This document shows, one piece after another, positions 23,600 through 34,457 of a stretch of 64,000 nucleotides of DNA. Every line of letters begins with the position of its first letter. Positions within the stretch are counted from its first letter, which is position 1. Position numbers and translations under genes: made by a program. The stretch spans positions 806,001 to 870,000 of the forward strand of contig NC_082419.1 in NCBI RefSeq assembly GCF_004011695.2. The letters run 5' to 3'. The DNA is from Ascochyta rabiei (Eukaryota; Ascomycota; Dothideomycetes; Pleosporales; Didymellaceae). The notes beneath the pieces are model-generated. The model did no database searches. It was given only the letters and a program-made list of their open reading frames with translations, and was not told where the DNA came from.

Positions 23600-24506
23600 T
23601 TATTATTATGCATATAAGTGCGCTTATACTTAGCGCAGGTACAGTACATCTTACTAGCGCTAGGAATGTAGTTAGCTATAGAAGGTTAGTAGGTAGGTAG
23701 GCCTATAACGGAAGCAGAACACGTATAAGGCTAACTAGTAAGAATAGTAAGGAGGCAGTATAGGCGGTATAGAACAGCGCTAGTAGAGATAGGGACTAGG
23801 TTCTTATTGTCTAAATTACCCTTAACCTTATAGTTACCTATATAACAGTAGTAAGCTTTCTACGTACACTGTTAGGCCCTATAACTAAACTAGAAACTAT
23901 AGAAATAAGAATATTAGGGGTATGTTATAGGTAGAGGGGAGGGACTATAGCAGACTATAACTGCCCCCTCTAGGGGGACTACTAGCTCCTTAGCTAGTGG
24001 CCTAGTAGCTGTTACTAGAAGCGATAATAGATATAGCAGGTTAACCGTAGGCGTAATATAAAAAAAAATAGGGTAGACGTAAGACAGGTAGGTTAGGTAG
24101 GAGTATAGAGTAGTATAGTGGCTAACTTAGGTAGGTGCACTAGATAAAACAAAAACAACCTAGGTGCGCGTAGGGACCACCCTAGGTAAACTACAGACTA
24201 GACTAGTAGCTAACTTACTAAGAGGCGGGCCCTTACGTAACTATAACTAGCTCTAGGGTTTACCTGCTACTAGCGTCCCTCTAATCCACACAAAACGCAG
24301 AAAGGACCCTACAAAATATATTTAGCTAGGGAGAGATAGGGAAAGGAGGTATGTTATAGGCTTAGAACTTATCTAAGCCTTAAGTAAGATAGGGCAGTTA
24401 CGTACCCTACAGACATATTAGAAGGACACGCAACGTGTTACCTCCTTAAGAGATACAATACTATATTAACCCTTATTGCATCCTACCCTAAGGCTAGTCC
24501 ATAACA
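23600..24506 (+). repeat. Gypsy-1 long LTR, first of tandem pair
   Basis: About 907 bp from TATTATTATG (TG decayed to TA) to CCATAACA. It contains inner TGTTATAGG motifs at ~23933 and 24352. It is preceded by the purine tract TAAAGAAG of the internal region. Confidence 0.78.
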
Positions 24507-24513
24507 AAGAGGT

Positions 24514-25418
24514 TGTTATTATGTACGTAAGTGCGCTTACGCTTAGTATAGGTACAGCACGTCTTACTAGCACTAGGAACATAGTTAGCTGTAGAAGGTT
24601 AGTAGGCAGGTAGGCCTATAACAGAAGCAGGACACGTATAAGGCTAACTAGTAAGAATAGTAAGGAGGTAGTATAGGCGGTATAGGACAGCGCTAGTAGA
24701 GATAGGGACTAGGTTCTTATTGTCTAAATTACCCTTAACCTTATAGTTACCTATATAACAGTAGTAAGCTTTCTACGTACACTGTTAGGCCCTATAACTA
24801 AACTAGAAACTATAGAAATAAAAATATTAGGGGTATGTTATAGGTAGAGGGGAGGGACTATAGCAGACTACAACCGCCCCCTCTAGGGGGACCACTAGCT
24901 TCTTAGCTAGTGGCCTAGTAGCTATAACTAGAAGTAATAATAGACATAGTAGGTTAAACGTAGGCATAATACAAAAAAAATAGGGTAGGCGTAAGATAGG
25001 TAGGTTAGGTAGGAGCGTAGAGTAGTATAGTAGCTAACTTAGGCAGGTGCAGTAGATAAAACAAAAACAACCTAGGTGCGCGTAGGGACCACCCTAGGTA
25101 AACTACAGACTAGACTAGCAGCTAACTTACTAAGAGGCGGGCCCTTACGCAACTACAACTAGCTCTAGGGTTTACCTGCTACTAGTGTCCCTCTAATCTA
25201 TAAAAAATGTAGAAAGGACCCTACATAATACATTTAGCTAAAGAGAGATAGGGAAAGAAGGTATGTTATAGGCTTAGACCTTATCTAAGCCTTAAGCAAG
25301 ATAGGGCGGTTACGTGCCCTACAGACATATTAGAAGGACACGCAACGTGTTACCTCCTTAAGAGATACAATACCATATCGACCCTTATTGCATCCTACCC
25401 TAAGGCCAGTCTATAACA
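24514..25418 (+). repeat. Gypsy-1 long LTR, second of tandem pair
   Basis: About 905 bp, TGTTATTATG to CTATAACA, closely matching the preceding LTR and separated from it only by AAGAGGT, which repeats the purine-tract context. Its right end truncates the coiled-coil gene remnant. Confidence 0.78.
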
Positions 25419-27495
25419 TAGTTAACCTAAGCTTATAGAAGAGTCCTTAGAATTAGTAATCTTTAGATAGTTAATATGTTAGTTGTAATATATACTTATT
25501 AATAACCTTAGCTAAGATACTAAGCGCCTTAATAATCTATAGCTCTTTTATAATAACTAAGTTAAACTGTAGGAGTAGGGTATCTATAATAAACTTAGTA
25601 GTATTATTTAACATAGTCTACAGCTACTACAGATAATAAGCATAGATAAAGACAATACTATTACTAATTTTTGCTTTCTTACCTTAATTAAGTTATTAGG
25701 CAGATCTTAGTTTAGATAATCCCTAATTAATGTTGTAGCAGACTCCTAGACCCTGTTTAAACTAGCTGCTCTAAGATATTATTAGCAGTTAATTACCCTA
25801 TAAGCTAAAACTTGCTTATATATTATTTAGGTCTATATTCTTAAGCTATATAGAGAAGCTGTAAAGCTCTTTTAGTTTCCTATAAACTATTGTGCCGGTG
25901 CACACAGTAACTTCCTTAGTAAGAACTAGGATGCTTAGCTAGTGTACGTAATCTAGCCGGCAGAGGGGTATAAGAGACCTTAACAGGAACTGTTAAGGCA
26001 GGACACCTACAACAACAGCTAGAAACACTTACTTATAGGATTTAATTACTGTATCACCCGTCTCTTTAACCCTTAACAATGATGATGATAAGTATCCTTC
26101 CTAATGTGCCTGCTAACGAGATGCTTCGATACGTATACTAGAACACTATCCTTAGGTCTTTGTTAAGGTATGTGTTACGTTATTAAGCCTCTTCTAAAGA
26201 CTTTCTTAAGGCAGATTCCTTGCTTTTTATTGCTTTTAATATCCTAGAGAGGCTTTTAATCTAGGTCTAACTTCCCTCTAACTTTTTAGTAATTGCTGTT
26301 AACTTACCTTCTTTCTTTTTTAACTAATTAGTCTTCCCTTTATAAGTTTCTTTAGCCTACTGTCCTTTAGCCTTAAGCTTATCTCCTATCTTTTTAAGTG
26401 TAGTAATAGTCTCTTCTCTCTCTAAAATAGTGCTTTGCAGATCTGTAATATGCTTCTCTGGGACATCTTTTTTATTTTAGAATTAATCTAACTTATTGGC
26501 GTATAACTATAGGGTAATCTGTTACTTAGCTGTATGCCTTTATATTTTATTACCTAAGTCTTTACTAGCTTTTCTTAGTACTTTGTTCTTCTCTCTTATG
26601 TTAGCCTCTAACTTAGGAATACAATTAACTAGTTCTGCTAGACTTTAAAATCTATGCTTAGAACAGAAAGCCTCTAACATATTAATAAAACCCCTTACTA
26701 TTCCAACTGCTTTTTTAGGTAAATTAATGCTGTTAAAAATAGACGTCTTTTTCTAAATTTCTTTATTTACTTCTATAGACATTTATCTCTCTTAAGCTTA
26801 GTATAAGCTGCTTTGCTATTATATTGCTTAAAGTAAGTTAGCTTTATAAATACTTTTATACTTAACCTCTCTATAAATAGCAAGAAATGCACCCCTCTAG
26901 CATGCCTTATTTTAGAAGCTAATCCCTTAACCTCTCTAGAGAAAGTCCCTATACTACATCTTAATTAAAGCTAGTAGCTTTCTCTTAGTACTAGCAAAGC
27001 TATAAACTGGCGTAGAGGAGTAAATAGACATTATATTATACACTATAATTAGAGTTTCCTCTTACTAGTTAAGCCTAAGATGTAACTTCTACAGCGCTTC
27101 TATCTTATTACAGCGTATTGCTATTAATTAAAACTAGTAGCACATAATAAGGAGCTATATCTAGAGCTATTGTATTATACGTAGAAGATCCTAATTAGTT
27201 ACTTACTAATATTAATAATAATAGAGCATCTAGTAAGGGCTTATTTGTAGAGTTAAGGAATAACAGCAATCTGCAGATGTTGCCTTGCGGCCTGCGTTAA
27301 AGAAGCTGCAGAGTTGTTTAGCACTAAAGCAAACAATCTAAGCAGATGCGCTAAGCACACAACCTAGTAGGTACTGCAACGCATCTTTTAATTTAGCTAA
27401 GACCTACAAGTTTACTAGGGTAGGCCCTATCTAACCTGCACGCAATTTAACTACAGAGTAGCACCCTGTCTATTAGCGCTAGGCGCTTGTTAGTG
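25419..27495 (-). pseudogene. Decayed gene for a long coiled-coil protein
   Basis: Unidentified minus-strand gene remnant. From ~27495 down to 25419 one reading frame can be followed with stops that are TAG or TAA only. The first part (27495-26783) reads as protein of unknown kind. The second (26782-26200) is rich in Lys, Glu, Gln and Leu with heptad-like spacing, for example KQLKKKEGK-type and EREETITTLKK segments, so a coiled coil is likely. The solo LTR at 25891-26145 interrupts the frame; removing it with one copy of the CTAT duplication leaves NKDLRIVYRKLKEL in frame. The 3' end is lost at the gypsy-1 LTR. The ATG at 26780-26782 is internal, not a start. Probably an old host or low-copy gene; I cannot name it. 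Confidence 0.55.
25887..26149 (-). mobile_element. Solo LTR of the gypsy-2 family with 4-bp duplication
   Basis: A 255-bp LTR (25891-26145) in reverse orientation, TGTGCCGGTG to TAGAACA, flanked by CTAT at 25887-25890 and 26146-26149. It matches the gypsy-2 LTRs at 28457-28711 and 48599-48852. A lone LTR with an intact duplication is the classic product of recombination between the two LTRs of one element. Confidence 0.88.
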
Positions 27496-28456
27496 CTGTA
27501 TCTTAGCCTTAGTATTTTATATAGTATAGTAAGAGACATATAAGATTATTACTAGAATGTTAGTTATGTAGTAGATTAGTAACTTAGCTATTAGAGGGGT
27601 TATTAATATACTTATAGCTAGCTTCTGCGTTCTAGTATAAGAGATTTCAGGGGTTCTAATAGTACTAGTCTTACTGTAGGTACTTAGGTGCAGTAGCGCA
27701 ACAGTTTACGTAAGAACGTGCATTAAGCATATTTCTATAGACAGTTATGCTTACCTTATAAAACATGCAATAAGGCCTTACTAAGTTAGAACTAAGGTAA
27801 GGTTTAAGATATGTACTATATTCTAGTCTTAGTATAGGCAGTTAAAGATAAGTTAAGCACGTGGCTACCTAGCTACTACTATGCTACCTTATTGCAGAAT
27901 GTTAAGTATAAGCTATTATCTAATTAAACGCCTTATCTAAATACACATAGCCTAGCAAAATAAATAGGATTAATAAACCTTAATAACTACTAAGCGCTAC
28001 AAGTATTAGAATTAGAGCAACTAGACTGCTTGCCCTAAGCTGTAGCTACTAGTAATTCTATTATTAGCTGTTCTAAGTGTATGTCTTCTAATTCTATAGG
28101 GCGTAGCTTATATTAGTTAATACGTAGTAAAGAAGGTAGATATTATAACTAACTAGCTGCACTAGTAATATATCTACTATAGTATTAGGCAGAAGTAGTG
28201 CGCTTTTTAGCTAGTATCCTAAAGATAAGCTAACTTAAGTTATGCTAGACAAAGGTACTATAGCAAGCAGCTAAACAAACTCTATAACCCTAGTAAGGCA
28301 ACATAGGCTTATCCTCCTACTTAGAAATAAACACACTAACTACGTTAATAGGTAGGCGCTAGTTAGACTAAACAGCCTAACCAGACTATAAGCTGCAGAT
28401 GCACTACTACTATCTAATCTTGCTAGTTATTGTCTGTGTAGAAGGACTAGTAGTAT
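27496..28456 (-). pseudogene. Coding-like DNA left of gypsy-2 insertion
   Basis: Decayed minus-strand DNA up to the gypsy-2 boundary. One frame continues from 48857 across the empty site into 28456 and on to ~28000 (pieces such as PINVVSVFISK and IELEDIHLEQL), with TAG/TAA stops only. Nearer 27500 a different frame reads best, so an intron or frameshift lies between. It may be the upstream part of the coiled-coil gene. Function unknown. Confidence 0.45.
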
Positions 28457-28711
28457 TGTTCTAGTATAAGTATCGAAGCATCTCGTTAGCAGGCACATCA
28501 GGAAGGATACTTATTATTATTATTGTTAAGGGTTAAAGAGATAAGTGATATGGTAGTTAAATTCCATAAGTAAGTGTTACTAGTTGTTGTTGTAGGTGTC
28601 CTGCCTTAACAGTTCCTGTTAAGGTCTCTTATACCCCTCTGCCAGCCAGATTACGTACACTAGCTAAGCATCCTAGTTCTTACTAAGGAAGTTACTGTGT
28701 GCACTGGCACA
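28457..28711 (-). repeat. Gypsy-2 LTR, 3' LTR
   Basis: 255 bp, TGTTCTAGTATAAG to CACTGGCACA on the plus strand. It contains an ATT microsatellite and closely matches 48599-48852 and the inverted solo LTR. Confidence 0.88.
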
Positions 28712-28727
28712 AACCTCCCCCCCCTAA
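28712..28727 (-). other. Gypsy-2 polypurine tract
   Basis: The minus strand reads AGGGGGGGGAGG just inside the 3' LTR, the expected site for priming plus-strand DNA synthesis. Confidence 0.65.
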
Positions 28728-30920
28728 GAGCTTAGCCCTATTAAGTAAATAAACTAAGTTAAAACTAAACTCTAAACTAATTACTAACCCCCTTTATTAC
28801 TCTGCTTGTTCCTTTCCCTTACTGCCTCCCTATTTCTGCAATCTTGTTAAGGCCCTGGTTTCCTAAGTAGGTTACTAACTAGAGTCTTCTAATAGCTTAG
28901 GGGTAGGAGAGTCTAGTACGTGTCTTAATAAACCCTAGTCTAAGGCACTGCCTAATTTGTATGTTTTCTAGGTAGTAGCCTCTGTTACTTTAACAGTTAG
29001 ACTATTAAATAACTTATTAAGAGCACCCCTCTATATATGCTGTCTGTCCTATAACTCCTATCCTTTCTTATGTTCTAGTACTACTCCTTTGCTAGTAAAG
29101 AAGGATTAATTAGGGATACCTAACTCTTTATCAGCTCTAAAGCAATACTTCTTAGACATCTTTACCTACTACTAATGCCTCTTTCCTATAGTAACGTTGT
29201 TATCTCTACTCTTCTAAAGAAACTTTACAAGCTTCTTGTTATTAAGACTAAAAATACAGAGTATCTCTTGCTAGACTAGATAAGAGTTATACTAAGCCTA
29301 GTAATAGATAGCTTTAGAAATCTAGGAAGAGAAAGGTAGCGCTATGTCTGCTGGGAAAGCATAGGGAGCACTACTATACTTGTTTAAATAACCTAATAGT
29401 AATAAGGGTCCTAGCGTAAGCATCTAATAAGAACTGGCAATGTCCTTATATAATCCTATCTCTAGAATCTCTATAGTTTCTCTGTCCTCTGTAAGTAGCA
29501 CGTACTAAGAGAGTATAGTTCTGCGCCTTATTATAGATAGTCTAGTAGACCTATGTAGCAGTGCTAGGTAGGAGATCCTAACGTCCCTATACTTGTAAGG
29601 ATACTTCTTCTACTTAGCACCTACTGCGTCTTATGCTAACTTAGGGTAGTTAACTGTATCTACCTACCCCTTAATATAACTATTACGTTGTTTAATTCTA
29701 TTATCTTTCCTCTAAGCTAAGTATTCTAGAACTGAATTGTAGAAGCCTTCTAGAGTAATAGTACAGTTGTCTATATCTTTATTATTAAAGGATACTAAGC
29801 CCTATATTATGTCTATTCCTCTTCCTAACTCTATAGCGTTATAGAGGTTGCAATCTATATGCTTAAAGAACGTCTAATCTCTAGGCTTAGTATATTTAGT
29901 GTAGTATAGGTAGGAGATTAAGTTAGTTTATTAACAGAGTACTATATAGTAAAGCTAGTACTGCAGATTACCTCTTACTAGCTGTTAGATAACAGAGTAG
30001 TACATAATCCTACACTACCCTAGGTTACTTTTGCTATGCTTTATATAAGTATAATAGTTATATATGTTAAAGCATTTATATACTATTTTCTAGAGTTCTA
30101 GATTGTTTTAAAACATAGAGGCAAACACAGAGACTACAATAGTGCCCTTCTAGTTTAGACTGTCTGCCTTAGCTTAAAAATGTTAAGATAGGTGCTTAGA
30201 GATAAAGTCACTCTAGGTAAGGTTAAGTACTGTAGGAACTAGGCAGAATTAATAGGACTGTAGACTATCCATTATGTTTAGTACACAGAGCTGTTCTTAA
30301 AACAGGATTCTAGTTTTTAGGTCGCTCCTCTACTTTCTCTAGCTGGTCTTATTCTTATATATTAGCATAAGCAGGTTAGATATTATAGTAGTATTAAGAG
30401 TGCAGACTAGTAAGCTAAGTTTACTAGCAGTGTACTAAGAATAGGGAAAGTAAACTTATAACAGGTTAACTATGTAGTAGGTAATTATTCTTCTACTAGC
30501 ACCTTCCTCCTTTTAAGTTTCTTCTCTCTTACAGCACTCTTAGACCTATACATCTAGGAGCTTTACACGCTCTAGATCCTTAAGGAGCTTCTAACTAATC
30601 TTTATGCAGAGGAGAATAAAGGCAGATTAGCTGTTAGTGTATTTGCACTTAGCGCTATCCTAGATATTATTTATTACGTCTTTACTAATCTCTGCGTCTT
30701 TCTGCATAGACTAAATATCTAATGTTAATAGGTAATTAACTTTAGGGCTTATAACGTCTTAAAATAATCTAAATTCTAATAGCCTAATTAACAATTGTTC
30801 CCTAGTCTAATAGTCCTCTAGCACTAAAGTGACGGAGCTAAATTGCGTTCCTCTAGACTGTTAGTGCCTCTAAATTGCATCTATTGTGCAGCGCTGCTTT
30901 CCTATTTTGTTGACACCTAA
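28728..30920 (-). pseudogene. Gypsy-2 3' region, left of hAT
   Basis: The 3'-terminal ~2.2 kb of the gypsy-2 internal region. Minus-strand stretches look coding-like (basic pieces such as LRRRK near 30500) but are full of stops and I recognise no domain. Together with 39602-41500 it forms the long post-pol part of the element. Confidence 0.45.
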
Positions 30921-30939
30921 CTTAAAGGTACGGTGGCAA

Positions 30940-31315
30940 AAGGGTAGGGGTTGGGTAGGGGTAGGGTACATCACGTGATGTACTGTTAGGCTCTTGGCCT
31001 TAGACTCTTAGCCTCAGGCATGTAAATGCGTCCACCTCTGACCTAAGGGCAATAAGTACTGTTCTGGCCGCTGTCTCACTATTAAAGTGAGCATTGTTAC
31101 CTTTTTGGCATGCTTGGCACAGTGGGCAGAGCCGTGGCCTTGACATGTACCCCTACCCTACCCTACCCCTACCCACGCTAATTCCATGCCAAGAGGGTAG
31201 GGGTAGGGTAGGGTCCACATGGGGTAGGGGTAAGGGTAGGGTAGGGTCCACATAGGGTAGGGGTACGGGTAGGGTAGGGTCTACATAGGGTAGGGGTAGA
31301 GGTTAGGTACATCAC
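30940..31315. repeat. hAT left terminal array, telomere-like
   Basis: Irregular runs of GGGTAGGGGTAGGGTAGGG and its complement, interrupted by the palindrome GTACATCACGTGATGTAC (split by a solo LTR) and the unit GGGTCCACAT. The repeat is TAGGG/TAGGGG rather than the usual fungal TTAGGG, so this is transposon sequence and not a chromosome end. Confidence 0.8.
30979..31150. mobile_element. Small undecayed solo LTR in hAT arm
   Basis: A 162-bp insertion (30984-31145), TGTTAGGCTC to GCCTTGACA, flanked by TGTAC at 30979-30983 and 31146-31150. The uninterrupted site is present in the MITE at 7648-7670, which proves insertion. TG...CA ends and a 5-bp duplication suggest a solo LTR of a third family. 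It keeps normal CA and TG content, so it has escaped RIP-type decay and may be recent. It could also be a complete short non-autonomous element. Confidence 0.72.
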
Positions 31316-31319
31316 GTAA

Positions 31320-32029
31320 CTACACATCTATCCTGTTAAAGCCTTTTTTATTAAAATATTCTAGTTGTTAAGCTTTAAATATTATTATAGAAAATTATTA
31401 CATATAGGTGTGTTTATTAATTAGCAGCGTATATTATATAAACATTCTATAAAACCCTAGTTCTCTCTTTTTCCCCTCTTATAATATATAATTATTTAGC
31501 AGAGGGTACTAATAAGCCTCTAGTAGTATTGCTTTGTAAGAGCTATATCCTTTACCTTAATAGTAACTTACTTTGTATAGATAGCGTTTATGTTTACCTC
31601 TTTAAATATTAGTTTTATATTCTTCTGTAAGAAACTAACACATACCTTTAAAGACACTAATAAGGAAAGACTTAGCAGACTTCTAAAGAGCCTCTAGAGC
31701 GCTAGCCTAGAACTAAAGATTATTCCTTAGTTAAAGAGCAACTTCCTAAACTACGCGTGAGAATAGCATCTTAGGTATTAACAATTTAGTTAACCTCTAG
31801 TATTAACAGATATCGCGCAGCGCAACTACTACCTTAGAATTAGTTATTAAATATAATAATAGAATGTAATAATATACTGCTAGCCTTATAATAGTACCTG
31901 TGCTTTAGTGGCAGAGCAGGCGCCTTACAGGCAGACTTGGCTGCTAAGGGCTTTCTTACTAGCGTGCCGCCAGTTACAGCTAATCCTTAACTTAGGACAG
32001 CCTTATTCCTGCAACCTCTAGCTATGTTA
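31320..32029. other. Unexplained AT-rich hAT interior
   Basis: No domain is seen on either strand. One segment at 31895-31935 has faint tRNA-like wording (TTTAGTGGCAGAGCAGG then CGCCTTACAGG) but no proper cloverleaf. Confidence 0.4.
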
Positions 32030-32170
32030 GCTGTAATAGTTAGCTGTAATAGTATGCTGTGGTAGTAGGCTGTAATAGTAGGCTGTAGTAGTAGGCTGTA
32101 AAAACAAGTGTAATAGCAGGTGTAATAGCTCGCAGGCTGTAATAGCTGTAATAGTAGGCTGTAATATTAT
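32030..32170. repeat. Short tandem repeat, TAGGCTGTAATAG-like
   Basis: Roughly ten degenerate copies of an 11-13 bp unit (TAGGCTGTAATAG and variants), probably expanded by slippage inside the hAT element. Confidence 0.75.
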
Positions 32171-32289
32171 GGTACGCCTAGTTTACGCAGCAAAATTGTA
32201 GTAGTATAGCTGTTATAATAGTGTAGTATTGTAGTGTAAAAGGTAATAGTAGAGTTTATTAATAGGTTAGTGTAATAACGCGTGCAGAG

Positions 32290-32965
32290 GTCTGTGCGCT
32301 GCTAAAGTTTAGGCTGCTGCCTAACGTAAGAAAATCAGAATCTGTAGCTAGTAGAAAGTTATTACAACTATTATACACCAGCGTAACTGTAATAAAAGCT
32401 TATAATAACCTACTAGTAATATAAATACGCTAAGCGCATTCTTTTAGCCTAGGCTGCGTCTAATTCTAATTTAATTTAATATTATAAGACGCGTTGCAAA
32501 TGTTTCCTATTACTTTAGCGCTAGCGTTTGTTGTTTAAGCGCTAGTAGAGGCTGCTGCCTAGCGCAATAAAACCAAAATCTATTGTAAGTAGGGGATTAT
32601 TGCAACTATAATGTACAAACAGTTATGCAATAAAAAACTGTAATAACTTATAGATAGTACTAATACGCTAAGTGTATTCTTTTAGCCTAGGCTGCGTCTA
32701 ATTCTAATTTAATTTAATATTGTAAGATGTGTTGCAAATGTTTCCTGTTGCTTTAGCGCTAGCGTTTGGTGTTTAAGCGCTAGTAGAGGCTGCTGCCTAG
32801 CGCAAGAAAACTAAAATCTATTATAAGTAGGGATTATTACAACTATAATGCACAAATAGTTATATAATACTAAACTATAATAACCTACAGATTTTACATA
32901 TTTACTAAGCGCATTTTTTTAACATAGGTTGCACCTAGCTCTAAGCTGTTTTAATATTATTAGAA
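32290..32965. repeat. Three ~238-bp tandem units
   Basis: Successive copies of a unit containing TACGCTAAGCGCATT, TTTTAGCCTAGGCTGCG, TTTAGCGCTAGCGTTTG and GAGGCTGCTGCCTAGCGC. Anchors at 32426, 32664 and ~32903 give a period of 238-239 bp; the third is most diverged. Short inverted motifs (AGCGCTAGCG) recur. The 62-codon open frame at 32975-33163 at the end of the array has no supporting features. Confidence 0.8.
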
Positions 32966-33186
32966 GGGGTTTTAATGTTTTTTGTTGCAACAGCGCTAGC
33001 GTTTGTTGCTTTTGCGCTAGCAAGACTAGGACAGGTTAAGCACAGACTAGCTGCTAAAAAGCTTACTACCGCCCTGCTCTTCTATAACACCTTCTATATC
33101 TATAATATCTTCTGTTTATACAATACTATATGTTATTACTACCTCCTATTAAAGTTAGCATAATTAAACCTAACGCTAATAATATT

Positions 33187-34380
33187 GAGAAGGAGGAGGA
33201 GGAGGAAGATATGCTAACCTTTACTAGCACTACAGGTACTAGTAAACCAGCTAGCTTTACCGCTAAGGAGTAGGATTAACTAAATAAGTTAGTTATTACA
33301 GCCTGTTATAACAGTTAGTGTAATAATACTAGGGTTTCTATTTAAGAGACTATAAGATTAATTAAGTCCTTAATTCTTGTGGTTGGATTAGGGCTGCAGG
33401 CTGAAAGACTGGCACAAAAGTCTTATTTAAGGGAGAGCTTAGCGATAGTATCTGCGCAGTTTAACAAAGAAATTAAGCTGCCTTACGTAGTAAAGAGAAG
33501 GAAATTATTAATAAGGTAAAGGCTGCTAATTGTGCAGCAAAATACCAGGCTAGGCTGAAGTTAGGTTAAGACTAGTCTTATGCTTTAGCAGATCTTAATG
33601 TTTAAGCTGTAATAGTAGCCTAGACTAAAGAAGATGTAGATTAGCGACGCTTTAAGTTATCTGCTAGTAGTTAGTTATTACAGCTTCTTATTACAAACAT
33701 TTACTAACTAAGAACAGCTAAGTGGCTTAAAAACAAGCTTAAGACTGTTTATAAGAAGTGGAATAATCTTAAGTATAAAATAGATCTTTGCGCACACTAA
33801 CAGGCCCTTAGAAAGCATGCAGAACTTGCTTAAGACAGTTCTACTGCTAGTTAGACTACTATAGGCTAAGGTAACAAACAGCTCTTTTCTAATAGTAGCG
33901 TTGTTAGGAAACTGCTCTGCTAAGAGTATTAGTAAGGTCTTCGAAAACTTAAAGATAACACCTTTGAGAGCAAGAAGGAGAAGGAAGAATAGGAGGCCTT
34001 CTGTAATAATATGTTACCTAAGAGCATAGCAGTTACAACTAATAATACCTAGCTGTAAGTTATTACATTATATTATTATATATACTTACTAATTGCTGTA
34101 GTTAAACTAAACCTCTGTCTCTCTTAAATAAGATTAGTTAGGATACTAAGCTTGTTAGCTATCGCCTATTTATTCTAGCACCTAACAATAATAAGTGTAA
34201 GGAGGAGATTAAAGAGTCTAATTCTAAGCTAGAGGAGTACTATTAATCTATGCCAAATGTGTATAAGACTAATAAGCAATTTTACAAATTGTTAGCTAAA
34301 AAAGATATAGAGGAATTAGGATCTAAAGGATCTAACAATAATAATAAGATAGATCTAGATTAGATATAGAGCTAATGTTT
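33187..34380 (+). pseudogene. Unidentified second frame in hAT element
   Basis: Plus-strand, decayed reading frames between the tandem repeats and the pogo insertion. It begins with a poly-Glu run (EKEEEEEED) and continues with Lys/Gln-rich segments (TAKWLKNKLKTVYKKWN, ESKKEKEE) and, near 34180-34350, KCKEEIKESNSKLEEYY. Stops are mostly TAG. It could be a second hAT gene, such as an accessory DNA-binding protein, or captured sequence. No family recognised. Confidence 0.4.
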
Positions 34381-34457
34381 TAGCTTAAAATAACAGCTAA
34401 TTAACACATACATGGCCTCTTTTGCAAGATCTGCTAATTTCTATTTAATTTAACGTA

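Larger units (their letters stand above)
15071..25418 (+). mobile_element. Gypsy-1, tandem chromovirus array
   Basis: Head-to-tail arrangement: 5'-truncated copy 1 (15071-17285), shared short LTR (17286-17440), complete internal region of copy 2 (17441-23599), then two LTRs in direct tandem (23600-24506 and 24514-25418) separated by AAGAGGT. The left end is lost at the junction with copia-C. Such tandems with shared LTRs arise by LTR-LTR recombination. All frames are inactivated by TAG-rich decay. Confidence 0.82.

Noticed and set aside
25891..28711. DNA transposon with 255-bp terminal inverted repeats
   Set aside because: The two outer repeats are inverted, but each has its own 4-bp duplication (CTAT and GTAT), and the right one pairs with a direct copy at 48599. 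They are a solo LTR and the LTR of a separate element.
31895..31970. tRNA gene or tRNA-derived SINE
   Set aside because: There is some box-A-like wording but no acceptor stem, no symmetrical anticodon stem and no clear box B.
32975..33163. 62-codon plus-strand open frame
   Set aside because: It starts inside the third tandem unit and ends in AT-rich DNA; no domain or conservation.
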